In this document: positions 33,685 to 46,009 of the stretch, one piece after another
How positions within the stretch are numbered: the stretch's first letter is position 1
Layout of the letters: each line of letters begins with the position of its first letter
Assembly (NCBI GenBank): GCA_032718565.1
Contig: JAVGVS010000391.1
Span: 179,808 to 243,807 of the forward strand
Length of the DNA: 64,000 bases
Source of the DNA: Distichodus sexfasciatus
Taxonomy: Eukaryota > Chordata > Actinopteri > Characiformes > Distichodontidae
Direction: 5' to 3'
The notes under the pieces: generated by a model
Told to the model about the DNA's origin: nothing
Database searches by the model: none
What the model saw: the letters and a program-made list of their open reading frames with translations, nothing else
Made by a program: the position numbers and the translations under genes

Positions 33685-35548
33685 TTACGGCTTCTTTCCA
33701 TGCACTTTCAGCTCCAACATTTGACTCCACCTCTCCACATCGAGAGCCCTGACGCGAGCTTTGCAGTTGTAGAATCCCTCGTCTTCTTCCTCCGCCGCCT
33801 GGATGGTGAATTGTGAGCGCGACGAGGTCGGCTGCACCCTGATTTCGTTTTTCATGAAGGTATATTCTATACTCAGGCCCTTTTCTCTGGCGTTCAGCTG
33901 TGTCACGCAGGTCATTACCACTCTTTCCCCTTCCATCACCTCAGACTTCATCACTAGCTCAGGCGTGTTCAGTTTATCTGTGCGCAAAACAAGAGGAAAA
34001 AGGGGGTTAGAAGTCTTTTAAGACGTTTAAAGTGAAAGTTTCAAGCTTGAGTCCAAGAAGGCTACACAGTCCTGCAGGGTGTTTTTCTGTCTCTGTTCAA
34101 ATTGATTTATTTAAGGCCTAGATGTTTTCCACCCCATCACAAAGTCTTACCTAACACAGTGACAGAAGCAGGAACGGACTGTGTGGAATGATACTCGGAA
34201 CGCCTCAACCAAGTGGCTCTGCACCAGTAAGAACCCTGATCTTGCAGCGTGACTGTGGGGAACATCAGGTCTTTATGGGTTTGTTGCTTGATCTTCACTC
34301 CGTTCTTATAGAAGATGACGCTCGTCAGCAGGGGGTCCCCGCGAACGCGGCAGGTCAGCGTCATCGTCTCCTCGATGATTAAAGGTTCGGCCGGTGTGCG
34401 CAGAAGGGCCCAGCCGCCTAACGTAAAGGTCAGGGAAAGGTTGAAGTTTAATCTCAAACCGCATCCTAGTGCGCTACTAAATAACATTTATTATTATTAT
34501 TATTTTATCACGTCGTCAACGCGGTGACCCTCACCGTCCACATGCACTTGGATGGGGTTGCTGGACGCCGACTTGACGGAAAAAGGCCACTTCTCAATCT
34601 CCTTCTCCCCCTGACACGTGTACTCGCCCCCCTGCAGCACGCGGGCCGATCTCAGATCATACGTTTCCGCGGATTGCACCCATTCTCCGTTCAGGAACCA
34701 CTGGTACTTCCATTTGGCCAAAGGGTCCTCGGGCACGCTACAGTTCAGCTGCACATCCTCGCCCGAAAAGAGACGAGCCTCGCCCTGACTCACCTGAGCT
34801 GTGGCGCTGAACGGGGGCAAGGTCGGCTCATCATCTGAAGGAGAGGTCACCTATTATTGACCTCGTGTATATATATATATATAAAATCACTCAGCTTCAT
34901 ATATTAATAAGAAAATAATACTATTAAAATAATTACTAATATACATATATTACTTTAGATTATTACTATATGTGTATTTTATATAATATACCACCTTAAT
35001 AACTACATTATATATATATATATTACACTTATATATAAAACAATAATATTAATCCCAATTCTCCACAGTAAACAAATGTGGTTTCATTTCCAATGAACAC
35101 TACTTAAATGAGCAGATCTTGACAAGAATTATGTAAAATGCCAAACCATAATATTTCATTTGAGTCTGATGGAAAAAGGTTAAACAATCGACATACGGTG
35201 TAATCTTGAAATCTAGGGTTATCTATTGTAGATGTGATGGTGGAAAGCGGTGGAAATCATTAGAAATATTAAATTAGAAATGTTATTAAACAGTTAGATT
35301 TAAATGCTTAAATGTATCTTTTATGCATATATTTATCTTTACCTATTTTTAAACAACCAAATTTGAAGACCAAGGGCAGAATCCCAAACGTACTACCTAC
35401 CTTCAGACTGGACATTGGCAAACAAGGTTAAAATGGCTAAAAAAAGATGAAAAACATCATATTAGCTCCTAAAACCACATCAAACCTTCTAGAGTATATA
35501 GTTTTAATCCCAGTTTAACTTACCGACCAAGCTGTGTACGAACTGCAT
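33685..35548 (-). CDS. Secreted three-Ig-domain Fc-receptor-like protein, 306 aa
   Basis: Five coding exons, in gene order: 35524-35548, 35401-35436, 34535-34834, 34151-34417, 33685-33977, all joined in phase 1. The signal peptide MQFVHSLVAILTLFANVQSE is split, with its second half on a 36-bp mini-exon, a layout typical of FcR/FCRL genes. Ig1 has LNCS...WFLNG...GEYTC. Ig2 begins GWALL.TP and has LTC...FYKNG...GSYWC, like the second domain of Fc-gamma receptors. Ig3 has MTC...FMKNE...GFYNC. The chain then ends KVHGKKP-stop with no transmembrane helix or tail. Known precedent: catfish FcRI is a secreted three-domain receptor. A soluble immunoglobulin-binding role is inferred. An NCS glycosylation site lies in Ig1. 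An alternative is a membrane form made with an exon I could not find. No symbol is given because teleost FcR-like orthology is unsettled. Confidence 0.88.
34865..35045. repeat. AT-rich, TA-repeat stretch in the FcR-like intron
   Basis: Contains several (TA)n runs (for example 34868-34883 and near 35011-35025) in nearly pure A/T sequence. It lies between the signal mini-exon and Ig1. Confidence 0.75.
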
Positions 35549-36205
35549 GATGCTGGCGTTCTGTGGTACGTTTAAAAAAACACTAACCCTTTATATGTTG
35601 ACATAAATCCGGAAAGTTCCTTTTTTTTTTTTTTAGCTGATGGCACCAAAAACAGAGAAGTGATTATAATATTTCCTTTACCGTCAAAGTATTAAACCCT
35701 CCGAAAAGAGGAAAAGAATGCCTGGAAACGCCTGCTGACATCTCAAATACTACAAGTGCAATAACAACAAAGACAAACACAGATTCCACTCCTTTATTCC
35801 TTCACATATTTTATTAACAATATTTGGAGTTTTCACTATTTTAGTCATTACGAATGGCCGAGACACCCTGCAGCTCAAACTCCTACATGCTGTTAGATGC
35901 GCGCAACCAAGCAATTCAATTACTCATTTTCTTTTGTTAAATATACAGTAGTTCTGGGATACACTGCAACAATCATTAATAAGCCAATCCATGCCTTGAT
36001 GCATACTTTGAAGGAACCGAGCAGAGGGGCAACTTTCATGATGCATTAAAAAAAATGCAGTCTTGTAAAACTGCAAAAACAGATTAAATGTCATTTTCCC
36101 CCACACTCTGGAAAATCCCAGACTGATGTCTCTAAAATGCTTTAGCTACTGAACACAACACAACGATGCCATGACAGCATCCAGTTTAAATGAGCAGATA
36201 ATGAA
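35549..36205. other. 5' flank of the FcR-like gene
   Basis: Upstream sequence of the minus-strand gene. No CpG island or TATA box is obvious. The promoter cannot be placed. Confidence 0.4.
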
Positions 36206-36985
36206 TCACTCACACACACACACACACACAGACAACACACACCCACACAGACACACCCACCCACACTCACACCCACCCACTCCACCCCACCCACCGCCCA
36301 CCACACTCACACACCCACACACACTCACACTCAGTCCACCCCACACTCCACCCACCCACACACACACAGACACACCGCCCACCCAAACCGCACACAACAC
36401 CCACACACACACCCCACAACACCCACCCAAACAGACACACATACCGCCCACCACAGACACACACACACACACACACACAGGCACTCACACACACACACCC
36501 ACCCACACACATACACACCCCACACACCCCACCCCTCACACACCCACACAGACACACCCCACAGAAACACCCCACACTCACACCTCCCACACACACGCCC
36601 ACAGACACCCACCCCTCCCACACCCCACCACGCCCATCAAACACCCCACACACACACAAACACCCCACACACACACACCCACAAACACCCACCCAAACAG
36701 ACACACATATACATGCCCACCCACACACACACACCCCACAGACACCCCACCCCACACACACACACACACACACACTCCACACCCCACCCACACAGACACA
36801 CACACACACACACACCCCCACCACAGACACCCACCCACACACACCCCCACCCACCCACACTCACACCCACACTCACACCCACCCACACAGACACACACAC
36901 ACATACCCACCCACAAACACCCACACCCACACTCACACGCCCACACACCCAGACACCCACAGACACACCCACAAACACACACACA
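36205..36985 (+). repeat. 780-bp C/A-only complex satellite
   Basis: Nearly every base on the plus strand is C or A, built from CACACA, CACCCA, CACAGACA and CCCAC blocks, with sparse G in CAGACAC units and rare T. Longer period units such as CCCACACAGACACACC recur irregularly. Six-frame open frames across it (His/Thr/Pro on plus, Val/Cys/Gly on minus) are artefacts of the composition. Confidence 0.95.
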
Positions 36986-37461
36986 GGGGCATGCCTAAGG
37001 GCGGTGGACGCGAAGCTAATTGTGGCATTACACAGATTCCTGCTGGAATTTGATATGGAATCACCTCACAAAAATATATTAAAAATAAAGCCGGGCTGAA
37101 CAATCTGCTGGAATTTTTCATGTTCAGATGCACCTTGGGGAAAACAACCTGTTCTGGGTATGAGCTGGTGTCGAGGTCAACTTACATCACGTACAAATGA
37201 TTCCACGGCTTAACACGCTTAAATCTTTTACCTTCCAACAAATAAATAAGTCAAATAAAAGCTCTGTAAAAAGCGGCATGTCTGTAGAGGAGCTGAACGG
37301 CATAACCACAAACTCAATTAAATACTCTAATAAATAATATAAACATCTGTCTTCATAAAAGATTCAAATTCATAAAGTCAACTCAAAACCACCTGTACAG
37401 GAAACCCGCTGAATAATCTCTTTATTACATTTTAATACGAATAGGAAGTAGCAATATCAAG

Positions 37462-37891
37462 TAAGGGTCGACCGATTATCGGGGGCTGACGCTGGGCATT
37501 TCGGTTATTATCGGCATCGCCGTTTAATTTTGACCATCACCGATATTAAGTAATTACAAGGGGCGCTACTGTGCACTCTCTCGAGTCCATGCTTCATTTA
37601 ATGTCCCGCCCACACCAGTCCCTGACTGGCTACATGTCGCACGAGTAGTAGCCAATCAGCGCTGAAGCCTCGTCGTCACTCACACCACCCTCTCACACGA
37701 GCGCAGCGTGAAGCTCCGAGGAGGAGAGACGAGAGTTCCAGCTGAGCTTGGTGTTTGTAAAATAAGATAATTTTGACAGATTTTCTTACATTTTTTTGCA
37801 TATCGTTTCCAAATATTGATTATCGGCCCCGTTAACTAGCAATAATCTGTATTGATATCGGCCCTGAAAATCCCATATCGGTCGACCTCTA
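37462..37891. mobile_element. 430-bp TIR element, GGTCGACCGAT family
   Basis: The left end contains GGGTCGACCGATTATCGG; the right end is TATCGGTCGACCTCTA, i.e. TAGAGGTCGACCGATA inverted. The interior is CpG-rich and non-coding. Flanking AATATCAA and AATATGGA agree at five of eight positions, too weak to prove a duplication. A solo end of the same family, TTAGAGGTCGACCGACCTAA, lies in a rabgef1 intron near 41829-41848. Confidence 0.65.
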
Positions 37892-38290
37892 ATATGGAGC
37901 CCATAATGACCCAAACTAACATGACCTCATGAACTGACCAACGGACTGTTTTAACTGTACTTTTACAGACAGACTTTTTTTTTTGTTGTTGTTTAAAGTG
38001 CATAAACTCGGTTTGACTTAACCATGGACAGAGAGGATGGTGACCCAGTCCATGGCCAGAGATATTAGCTACGTTCCAAATCGCTAGTGGTATTGGAAGC
38101 ATGTGATTTGGAACACAGCCTCGCTCACCTCCTCAGAGTTAGGCCTTAATGTCAGCTATTTTGAGCCGAGAAGGTCGGCGTCGTTCGTTGCGGAAAACAA
38201 AATAGATATTTCACATTTCAATAAGGAGTTTTACCTCATGACCGAGCGCTACAGAGGAGTTTGAAAGATTTGAAGCCTTTCTGTCCCGGT

Positions 38291-38969
38291 TAGGGCTGTG
38301 CAATATGACCAAAATCTCATATCCCCGTAATTGTCATATAATATCCCGATAACGAGATACATCATAACAGAGCAGATTTTCAATAAATTCAGCTGAACTT
38401 TCGCAAGCAAGAACAACTCTGCCAACACGTGTGCGCGTATGGAACGCCAAAGGTGCCACAAATCATCTCGATTTTTAAAACACCAGTATTTTAAAGCCGT
38501 TTTATTAGTTAAGAATGCATTTTTTGCGCTCTATTATACAGGCGCTTTTCACACCGTTGAAAACTCTAGTGACTTGTGGTTAAAGCTTTTTACCGTGTCC
38601 TAGAAAAGGGCATTTAAGGCGAACTGTGGCACCTTTGGTGTTCCTGAGCTCGAAGGTGTGGTGTGTTTCTAGTGTGTGTGTTTCGTGTGTGTGTGTGTGG
38701 AGTTGAACGAGAACAAACACCAGATTTTGCTTGCAAAAGTTCCACTGCTGCGCTCAAAATTAAGGCACAAATGTAACACCATAGTATTCTCATTGTCTAC
38801 ATCCACGTGGTGCCGTGGTGACTACTGCACACACTCATCCAAACCGTGAAGAAATACTGCCGTAAACAGTGGATTTTGTCACGTCACGAAATAAACGATA
38901 GTGTAATATGAAGCGAGAGACGTTTTAATTTTCCTCATCGGATATGTGTCGTCATATCGTACAGCCCTA
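38291..38969. mobile_element. 679-bp hAT-like element with near-perfect 8-bp duplication
   Basis: The left end is TAGGGCTGTGCAATATGAC; the inverted right end is TAGGGCTGTACGATATGAC. Flanks are GTCCCGGT (38283-38290) and GTCCCAGT (38970-38977), seven of eight matching. No transposase ORF. Related ends occur at 52847-53746. Confidence 0.75.
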
Positions 38970-39586
38970 GTCCCAGTACAAGAGGAGCTGCTTCCCAAAA
39001 ACACACAATCAACAGTGTGAGGTAAAAAAGCCAGCTCTGTACCTTTTCCTCTAATTTTGGTGGTGACTTGCAGTTGCGTTCAGAATTAAATTAGATAAAA
39101 TTTTATTAAGATTATTAATTACACACCTTAAACTTGGGGTCTACAATGTCTTGCAAAAAGACAATTATCCCAATAATATTTTCATATTAATGATTAATTA
39201 ATAACGTCAATTTATGACCAAATTCAACAAGAACTGTCTTGTTATTTTTGCACTCCACTGGTCGAAATTGCTCCAGACATTTTTTTACTTTTCACAAGGC
39301 ATCGTACTTACAAGTTTAAGACAATATAACAACCGTGTGGCTGCATGTATGGTACAGTGTAGAAGTGTAATTCTGAATGCAACACTAAGCAAGTTTTGGT
39401 CAACATTTGGCAAAGTTATGGCAGAAGGTAGAGAGCTCAGCTCTCACAACGTAGACTAGACTCCACACATTTCGCAACGCTGACGTCAAAAACGGAAGGT
39501 TATGTTTATGCATCGAGAGCTACTGTAAATCCTCCTCATCGCCACACTGAAAACTTATTGAAGTTTACTTATTGTTTTGGTTCAAG

Positions 39587-39720
39587 ATGAAAACGGAATA
39601 TTCAGTTTATTGCTCACTGTTGCTGTATCTGTATTTGTCAGCCTCCCTGATGCCGGAATCTCATGCCGATGGAGAGCAACCTTGGCTCAACTTAATGACG
39701 CTTTTCCACCCGTGCTGCAG
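39587..39720 (+). CDS. Possible first exon encoding a signal peptide (unassigned)
   Basis: ATG at 39587-39589 in a good context (TCAAGATGA) opens a frame beginning MKTEYSVYCSLLLYLYLSAS, with a signal-peptide-like hydrophobic core and a likely cleavage after SHA. The frame runs straight to CTGCAG followed by GTAAAC, a good donor at 39720/39721, leaving phase 2. I could not find a convincing second exon on the plus strand before 40310. It may be a chance match or a pseudo-exon. The region also lies downstream of rabgef1, on its antisense strand. I do not recognise a family. Confidence 0.2.
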
Positions 39721-40309
39721 GTAAACACTACGCCGGAGAGATGGTTGTGGTTTTTATATCGGAGCTGCTTTTCTTATGTTCTATTTTTTACATATATTTT
39801 TTCCTCAGCCCATCTAACACTTTCACTTTCGAAACAGACAGGAGTGTTCGCACCTCATCGATTTCCTCACATTGTTACTGGTTTATGTAGCGTTTCCTGT
39901 TCATAATTGTAATGTTTATTTTGTAATTAGATTTTCCACTTTATTACCTTAGTTTTCAAAATTTTCATTAATTTCTTTGTTAATTCATTCATTTCTTTGT
40001 GTTGTACTTGTATAACAGTGTGAAATTTGTCAACTTCAATCTTTGGTACATATTTTCACTAATCAAAAAGCCATCTGACACAGTCAAGGTTGGCGAGGGT
40101 TCCGGAACTGTTCCTGTTTCCGGTGGAAAAGCGCCATTAGTTCCAGACAAAACGAGTCTATCTGAGGAGTGTGGACTTGCTCTGTCAGTTGAAGTCAAGA
40201 GCTGAAAACTGTTACTAAATTATGTGCAAAAAACCCCCAAAATGCCCCTTCCCCAATAAAGGAAAGATGAGACGGTAGATTGCCAAATTAAAAGAGAACA
40301 CCCTCAACC

Positions 40310-40479
40310 TAGGGCTGGGCAATATCACCTCGAATCAACATCACGATTAACTGAGTGGACACGTGAAAACACACTGGTATTAACAATTCTTTTAACAATA
40401 ATCATCGCAGGAAAGATTATGAATAGCTTTTCCTAATGTCCGTTTCAACTCATTTTTTTGGATTAATTGCCCAGCCCTA
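40310..40479. mobile_element. 170-bp hAT-like MITE
   Basis: Ends are TAGGGCTGGGCAAT and ATTGCCCAGCCCTA, perfect 14-bp inverted repeats. Flanks CCTCAACC and CCATCAGC match at six of eight positions. It lies about 115 bp past the rabgef1 stop codon, probably within its 3' UTR. Confidence 0.75.
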
Positions 40480-40594
40480 CCATCAGCAAACTTCAAAGCT
40501 TCCTGCCGCCGTCCCGGTGTGCGAAGGACAGAATCGGATGAATGCTACCGTCAATTTTTGTCATCAAAATTTTGGGAGAAAAAAAAAGTGCCGG

Positions 40595-43500
40595 CTATCC
40601 GGCGAACACCTGAGGCTGTAGAGGAGGAGGAAGGCCCTCGCTGTCCACGTTGTCCGAGTCGATGGCGGAGGCCAGGGCGGGAGGAGCGTCCACCAGCTGG
40701 AGGTCCTGCAGCATGTCCTGCACCGGCCGCTCCCTACCATCCGTCCAGTCGATCAGGTCGTTTTCCGAATTCGCCACGCCCCCCGTCTCCGTCAGCAGGT
40801 CCAAATCCAGACGTTTATACGTCCGCGTCACTTCCCCGCCGCCTGCACCGGCACCGCTCTGGGAGGAGGAGGAGGAGGAGGAGGAGGGAGCGACGAGTCC
40901 ACGCGGTCTGTCTGGAGAAGCCTGGCCGGACATGTAGAGCTCAAAGTCTTCCGCACTCAAATTGAGAGACTGGGCGTCCAATTTTTCGATGAAAGCTACC
41001 GCGCAGCACTGAAGGAGAGAGGGAGAAAGAGGGAGATAAATGAGGAAGGAGTCGAGCACAAGCGAGGGCAGAACATTTCCAGCGTAGTGCACAACAGTTT
41101 AAGAAAAAAAAATCACTTCCTGTCCTATGCGGTGTGCCGAGTCAAATGAGGCGCGTGTGACACTCCATGACACTTCAAAAATGTCGTGCGTGAATGCAGA
41201 GCTGAGGTCGTAAAGACGAGAGATTTTGCTCGCAAACATTCCACTGCGCGCAACCTTTACAACCTACATCAAAATCGGCTGAAAATATCGGGCAAATCTA
41301 AAAGTGCAATTATCGAGTGATTTCGATACGATTCCGATATTATCGTGCATCCCAAGTAAAAAGCCATAAGAAATGAACTGCGTGTTTACTGTGAGCTGTG
41401 AAGGCTATGAATAAGTTAATATATGACGTGACTAACGTGGACATGTACCAGGTTGGTGAAGTAGTATCCGTCCTCGCCGCTCATGAGGCGTCCCGGGTTG
41501 CCGAAGCGCGTGATGTACTGGATGTTGGAGTGCATTCGGGGCGGATTGGCCTTCAGCACCACGTAGATCAGCGTGGGCAGGAAGTCGTCGGCCGAGGCGG
41601 CCTCGCGCTTGCTGCGCTTGATGGCGGCGAAGATGTGCTTGCAGCATCTGGTGACGTAGGTCAGCTTGTCTCTGGGAACGCGCCGGGAGTCCATCTCGAT
41701 GATGTCTGCAATCATCACATTTATACTGAATCGTTGAATCGTGTGACTGCGCTACTGGCATCGAGGCGCAACAACTTTCACAAGAACAACGTGTGATGGA
41801 AAAGACAAAGGACGAATGCAACTTTTAGATTAGAGGTCGACCGACCTAATTACTAATGCAAACATCCAAAATGTAATGCGTCCTCGTTTGCATCAAGCAC
41901 GTGCAGAACTTGAAAGTTTACCAGTAATGGCCTTCACCAGACTGTCTGCCACGGCAGGAATCTCCTCGTTCAGCGGCGCGCACAACATCTCAACGGTGAC
42001 CCAGTGCAAAGCCCTGAGCAAACACAGACACACACACACACACACATTTACATTACTTTTACACTAAAGGCACCTGTTTTTATTAATTCTGTTTTAAAGG
42101 CAACTACCTGATTCTCTTCTGGATGGCCAGATCTTTGCGCTCGTCCTCGGTGGACTCGGGAGAGAACGCTCGCTCGTACAAATGTAACATGATGTATTTT
42201 TCTACTTCGTCCATTACGGTCTCTACTCGCTCTGGTGGACCGGCTGAGAAGAGAGAGAAATGCTATTTAGAAACATTTGGGTTGGGTTTCTCCAAATTCA
42301 ATTAGCCTTCCTGACTTCAATATTTTACCATGTCACTGTCCCTGATTTTAAAGCACATAAACCCATAAACTGCTTTCACACGTCTCTGTATAGGACACAG
42401 AAAATGACAGCTGAAGGCAGAGATGCTGAGAGTACCTTTGTAGAGTGTGTTTAGGCGGTCAGACAGGTTCTGGTAGAAGTCTTGCACAGACTCTGAGAGC
42501 TCCTCCACACCAAGATCCTAAAAAGGATCAGAGTCATAGGAACCAATCAGCTAGTTACCACCACAAACTGCAATCACTCTAGCACCGCAAGAACCACGTT
42601 TATATCAGCCACCGTCGAATCGTTGTCCAATGAATCAATGTCGTATTGTGATGATTTACACCCCTAGTAAGCAAAGTCAAATCTGGTTGAGGGGAGAATG
42701 GGAGCAGACTACAGGTGCAAGTACCTTTTTGTAGGAAACGGTCTGGCGAAAGGCGTGACACTGCTTAAAGATTTCCCTTCCGGGCCTCTGCAGGGTTTTC
42801 AGGAAGTCAATGAACTGCCTGGTGGCTTGATCCGACTCCACGTCCGTCTCCTGACTGATGGAGAGACTCGGAGGTTGCTGTGTCTCTGGAACTGAGGAAT
42901 CTGCTGAAGCACGTACGGCAAAATCATTAACGTCACATTAACGGCTCAGAAGATAGAAATCCTGGCCTGAGATTTGCTGTAACTTAATGCTTTCAGCAAA
43001 GGTGCTATATCGCTGATCTTTGGAACCTCCCTTTCCCTGAATTGTTTTTCGTAATCCCCCAAACCGTTTTATTCCAGATCTTCCTGCCTGGAAACTAATG
43101 CGTGTACATTTTCAAATTGTGACTCCAAGAAAAGGTCACCGAACGCAGACAATTCAAGGGCATGAACTACTGGGCGTTCGCTTCCCGTGCCGTTTTCAAC
43201 AAACCAAAAACAAAAGTGCGTCTCCGGCCCTTATGTAATTATGTGGGACGACACAGAAAAGCCTGTGTGATATTGATTTGAGGTCATATTGCTCAGTCCA
43301 AGACCCAAGAGCCTGTTGTTTGGGAAACATTTAGTTAGTGTCCTACCTCTTCCCAGGATTGTCTTTGAGGACGAGCTGAAAAATCTCTTTACTGTGGGCA
43401 CTGTGCCCGACTTCTGATCCGATCTCTTCTCCTCACTCCTGCTCGAGTGGGGTGAGCTGGTCTGGGATCGTGCATACGCTGCCTCTTCTTCTCTCTGGAG

Positions 43501-43908
43501 CCTGGTGAAAGCAGTGTCAAAAGCACACTTGTGACGATATGTGGATTGGAACACAGCCATACAAACTTATCAAAACCACAAGGGAAGAGCACAAACTAAA
43601 CCACACACTACAATACCCAATATTCAATACAATACAATGTGAAAGGCCAAAAAAGTGAGCGTCACAGGAACCAGAACCTAACCATTAAGTATTTGGCACA
43701 AAATACAAAAATCGTTTTAATTCCCACACCGCTCGGCCAGTGCTCGGTCCTCTTCGATCTGCTTGGCCCGGGAGTGTTGTGTCCCTTCCCTCCAGCACTT
43801 GGAGCAGAGGCCGCGCCAGGCCGCGTTGCCATAGAAACCGCATCCTTTCCTGCAGAGCAGATCGGCCTGGTCCACATGGATGCCCCTGCGCTCCGTTCCA
43901 TAACTCAT
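40595..43908 (-). CDS. rabgef1: Rab5 GDP/GTP exchange factor Rabex-5, complete, 497 aa
   Basis: Rabex-5 activates Rab5 on early endosomes together with rabaptin-5 and binds ubiquitin. Coding exons in gene order: 43730-43908, 43347-43501, 42725-42903, 42436-42517, 42108-42243, 41922-42013, 41449-41705, 40595-41008. All junctions are GT-AG with matching phases; human is 491 aa. An A20-type zinc finger has Cys19, Cys23, Cys35 and Cys38, and the adjacent IEEDRALAER helix continues the ubiquitin-binding motif. The Vps9 catalytic domain follows, with ADDFLPTLIYVVLKANPP and GEDGYYFTNL holding the catalytic Asp, Tyr and Thr. The tail ends GLPPPLQPQVFAG. A GGA-repeat expansion in the last exon (about 40861-40887) inserts a run of eight serines absent from human. 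A non-coding 5' exon is expected near 45.3-45.5 kb. Confidence 0.97.
42600..42668. mobile_element. Truncated TIR element end in a rabgef1 intron
   Basis: The right end ATGATTTACACCCCTAG, with ATCGTTG and CAATGAATCAATGTCG, matches a TAGGGGTGTAA-type terminus I recall as common in fish DNA transposons. The other end is not visible. Confidence 0.4.
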
Positions 43909-45335
43909 TCTTCACTGCTGGCCTCAACTACCGGTGAGACAAAAACATTTCTAAAGCAGGGCATGATGAGAAAAAGGATTCTTTTGGTACAAGAACAACA
44001 TCTTCTCACCAATGTTTACGTAGTATCTGTCATAATAATAATGATCTACTGAAGGTCCAAAGTCCTTTTTTACACAGCTCAATATATTATCAAGATGGTA
44101 AAGTTTCCGATCGGCTTTTTGGAAAAAAAATTCCATGTATCTTATCTCAACAGTGTTATACATTGATCTATTATAATCTATTAATAAAAAGAGATGAGAG
44201 TGCCAAAATACCATTAAATAGTTAAACGTAAAGTTGATCTTTTTGCGTAGATTAGACTTCAATAAACACAGAATCTGGTCATACAAGATGTTTAGATCAC
44301 TTGATAAATTACAAAACACGGAAACAAAAAGTTTCTTCATAGACATTTCTATCATCTGCTGTTCCATAGTCCCTTCATTTTATATCAAATCGTTATTCTC
44401 TAGCCACATACCTTCCACAGCCTGCACAACGCTTGTATTCTGTATGCTTCTGTATTGTCTATTGTATATTGTCCCTTGTATGGTGCACATTGTGTGAAAC
44501 ATGCTGATCGGCATTATATTACTGGGCCTCATTCTCCAACCGTTCTTAAGAAGATACCCTTTCTTAAAACCCACTTATGCAGTTTTTATGAGGATTCTGA
44601 TATTCATCACTGTTTTCTTATTTGAGAAATGTCTTACCTTTCTTAAGCAGAGATTTAAGAAAGATACTGCTGATTAAGGCTCGTTGTACTTATAGTGTCT
44701 TGAGTACTAGGGAGAGACTAACAACCAAAGCAAATTCCTTGTACGTTTTTGTAATAGTCTTGACATATAAATCAGATTATTGTAAGCTATTTTTAAATCT
44801 AGTTTTAAGTCCAATAGAAATAAAGCCTTCATTAGCAGCGCCCCCTGTGGGATCCGGTCCAAACATTCGAAAAGCTCCGATTAACCTCATGACACCAGTT
44901 AAAGAGTTAAACACGAGATTAGGAAAATAGCATCATCGATCTAAATCACAACGTTGACGAAAAGATTAAAGATTTAATATCGTCACAAAGTGACATTACT
45001 ACGCAGAGTTGTCACGTTATGCGGATTGGAACGCAGCCATACAAACTTGTCAAAACAGACACAGTCGCTATCTGTCTAAAATAGCTAGAAAACTGGAAGT
45101 CATTACTGATTACATACATTTTACTGGATTTAAACAAATGTAATCAAATCCCAGCTCTGGTACTCGCTGTCACTCCGTAGTTTAGTCAGAGAATTAAGAC
45201 ACGCTAACATTAGCCAGCTAGCAAGAGAGCTTTCCAACTTAACTATAATCTCTAACGTAATGACGTGACCGAGCGCACAGCTTCGCGAGTTAAACTAAAT
45301 GTGCATGTATAAAAAGTGCATTTTGTTATAATTAC

Positions 45336-45480
45336 CACGACGAACGCCGCAATCCAGTTTTATCCGTCCTGGCCAGAGTTAAGAGGATCGAGTGAAAGTC
45401 AAGCGCTGTTGTTGTTGACAGTCAACACTACGTGCGTTAGCTTAGCAGCTTGTTAACGATTCCGGGTTGTTTCCCAATCG
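45336..45480 (-). promoter_or_regulatory. rabgef1: rabgef1 non-coding first exon and promoter region
   Basis: On the minus strand a CpG-containing stretch ends in TTCGTCGTG followed by the donor GTAATT (45330-45335). The coding exon of rabgef1 is preceded by an acceptor-like ACCGGTAG, so an upstream non-coding exon is required and this is the best match. The exon start is not determined. Confidence 0.45.
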
Positions 45481-45831
45481 CCTGTCAAAATAAGAGTTCG
45501 ACGTGACCGAGACCTCCATTCAGAAGTCAACCTTGTAAAACCTCTAATATCAATTTTGCTAAGTCACGTTGATATTGGAAAAGGTAGGAATTGTGTATTT
45601 AAAAGTAATAAAATGGCCCATTATAAAATCTTGCTAGACAAGAGCTATATATCATGCAACCCAAACACTAAGAAATAATGGTAAGTGAAATATTTATTTA
45701 TTTTTGAACAATCTTTTACAGGTTTTCCAGGGTCTTGACAGCCATAAATCTTCATAATGGCCTTTTGACGAATACTAGCGGAAAATTAAGTAATTGGTCA
45801 TTTAATCAGTTATTGGTGAAATTGGATTGTT

Positions 45832-45952
45832 CATTCATTCATTATCCGAACCGCTTAATCCCAACTCCCAATCGGGGGGACCGGAGCCTATCCCGGGAAC
45901 TTTCGGGCGCAAGGCGGGGACCAGCCCTGGGCAGGCGCCAACACACCGCAGG

Positions 45953-46009
<57 letters not shown>

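Noticed and set aside
36171..36998. 275-codon His/Thr/Pro open frame and several Val/Cys/Gly frames on the other strand
   Set aside because: Pure product of the C/A satellite, which lacks stop codons by composition; no start context, domain or splice signal.
40519..40965. 148-codon plus-strand open frame
   Set aside because: Antisense shadow of the last rabgef1 exon, which has clear homology on the minus strand.
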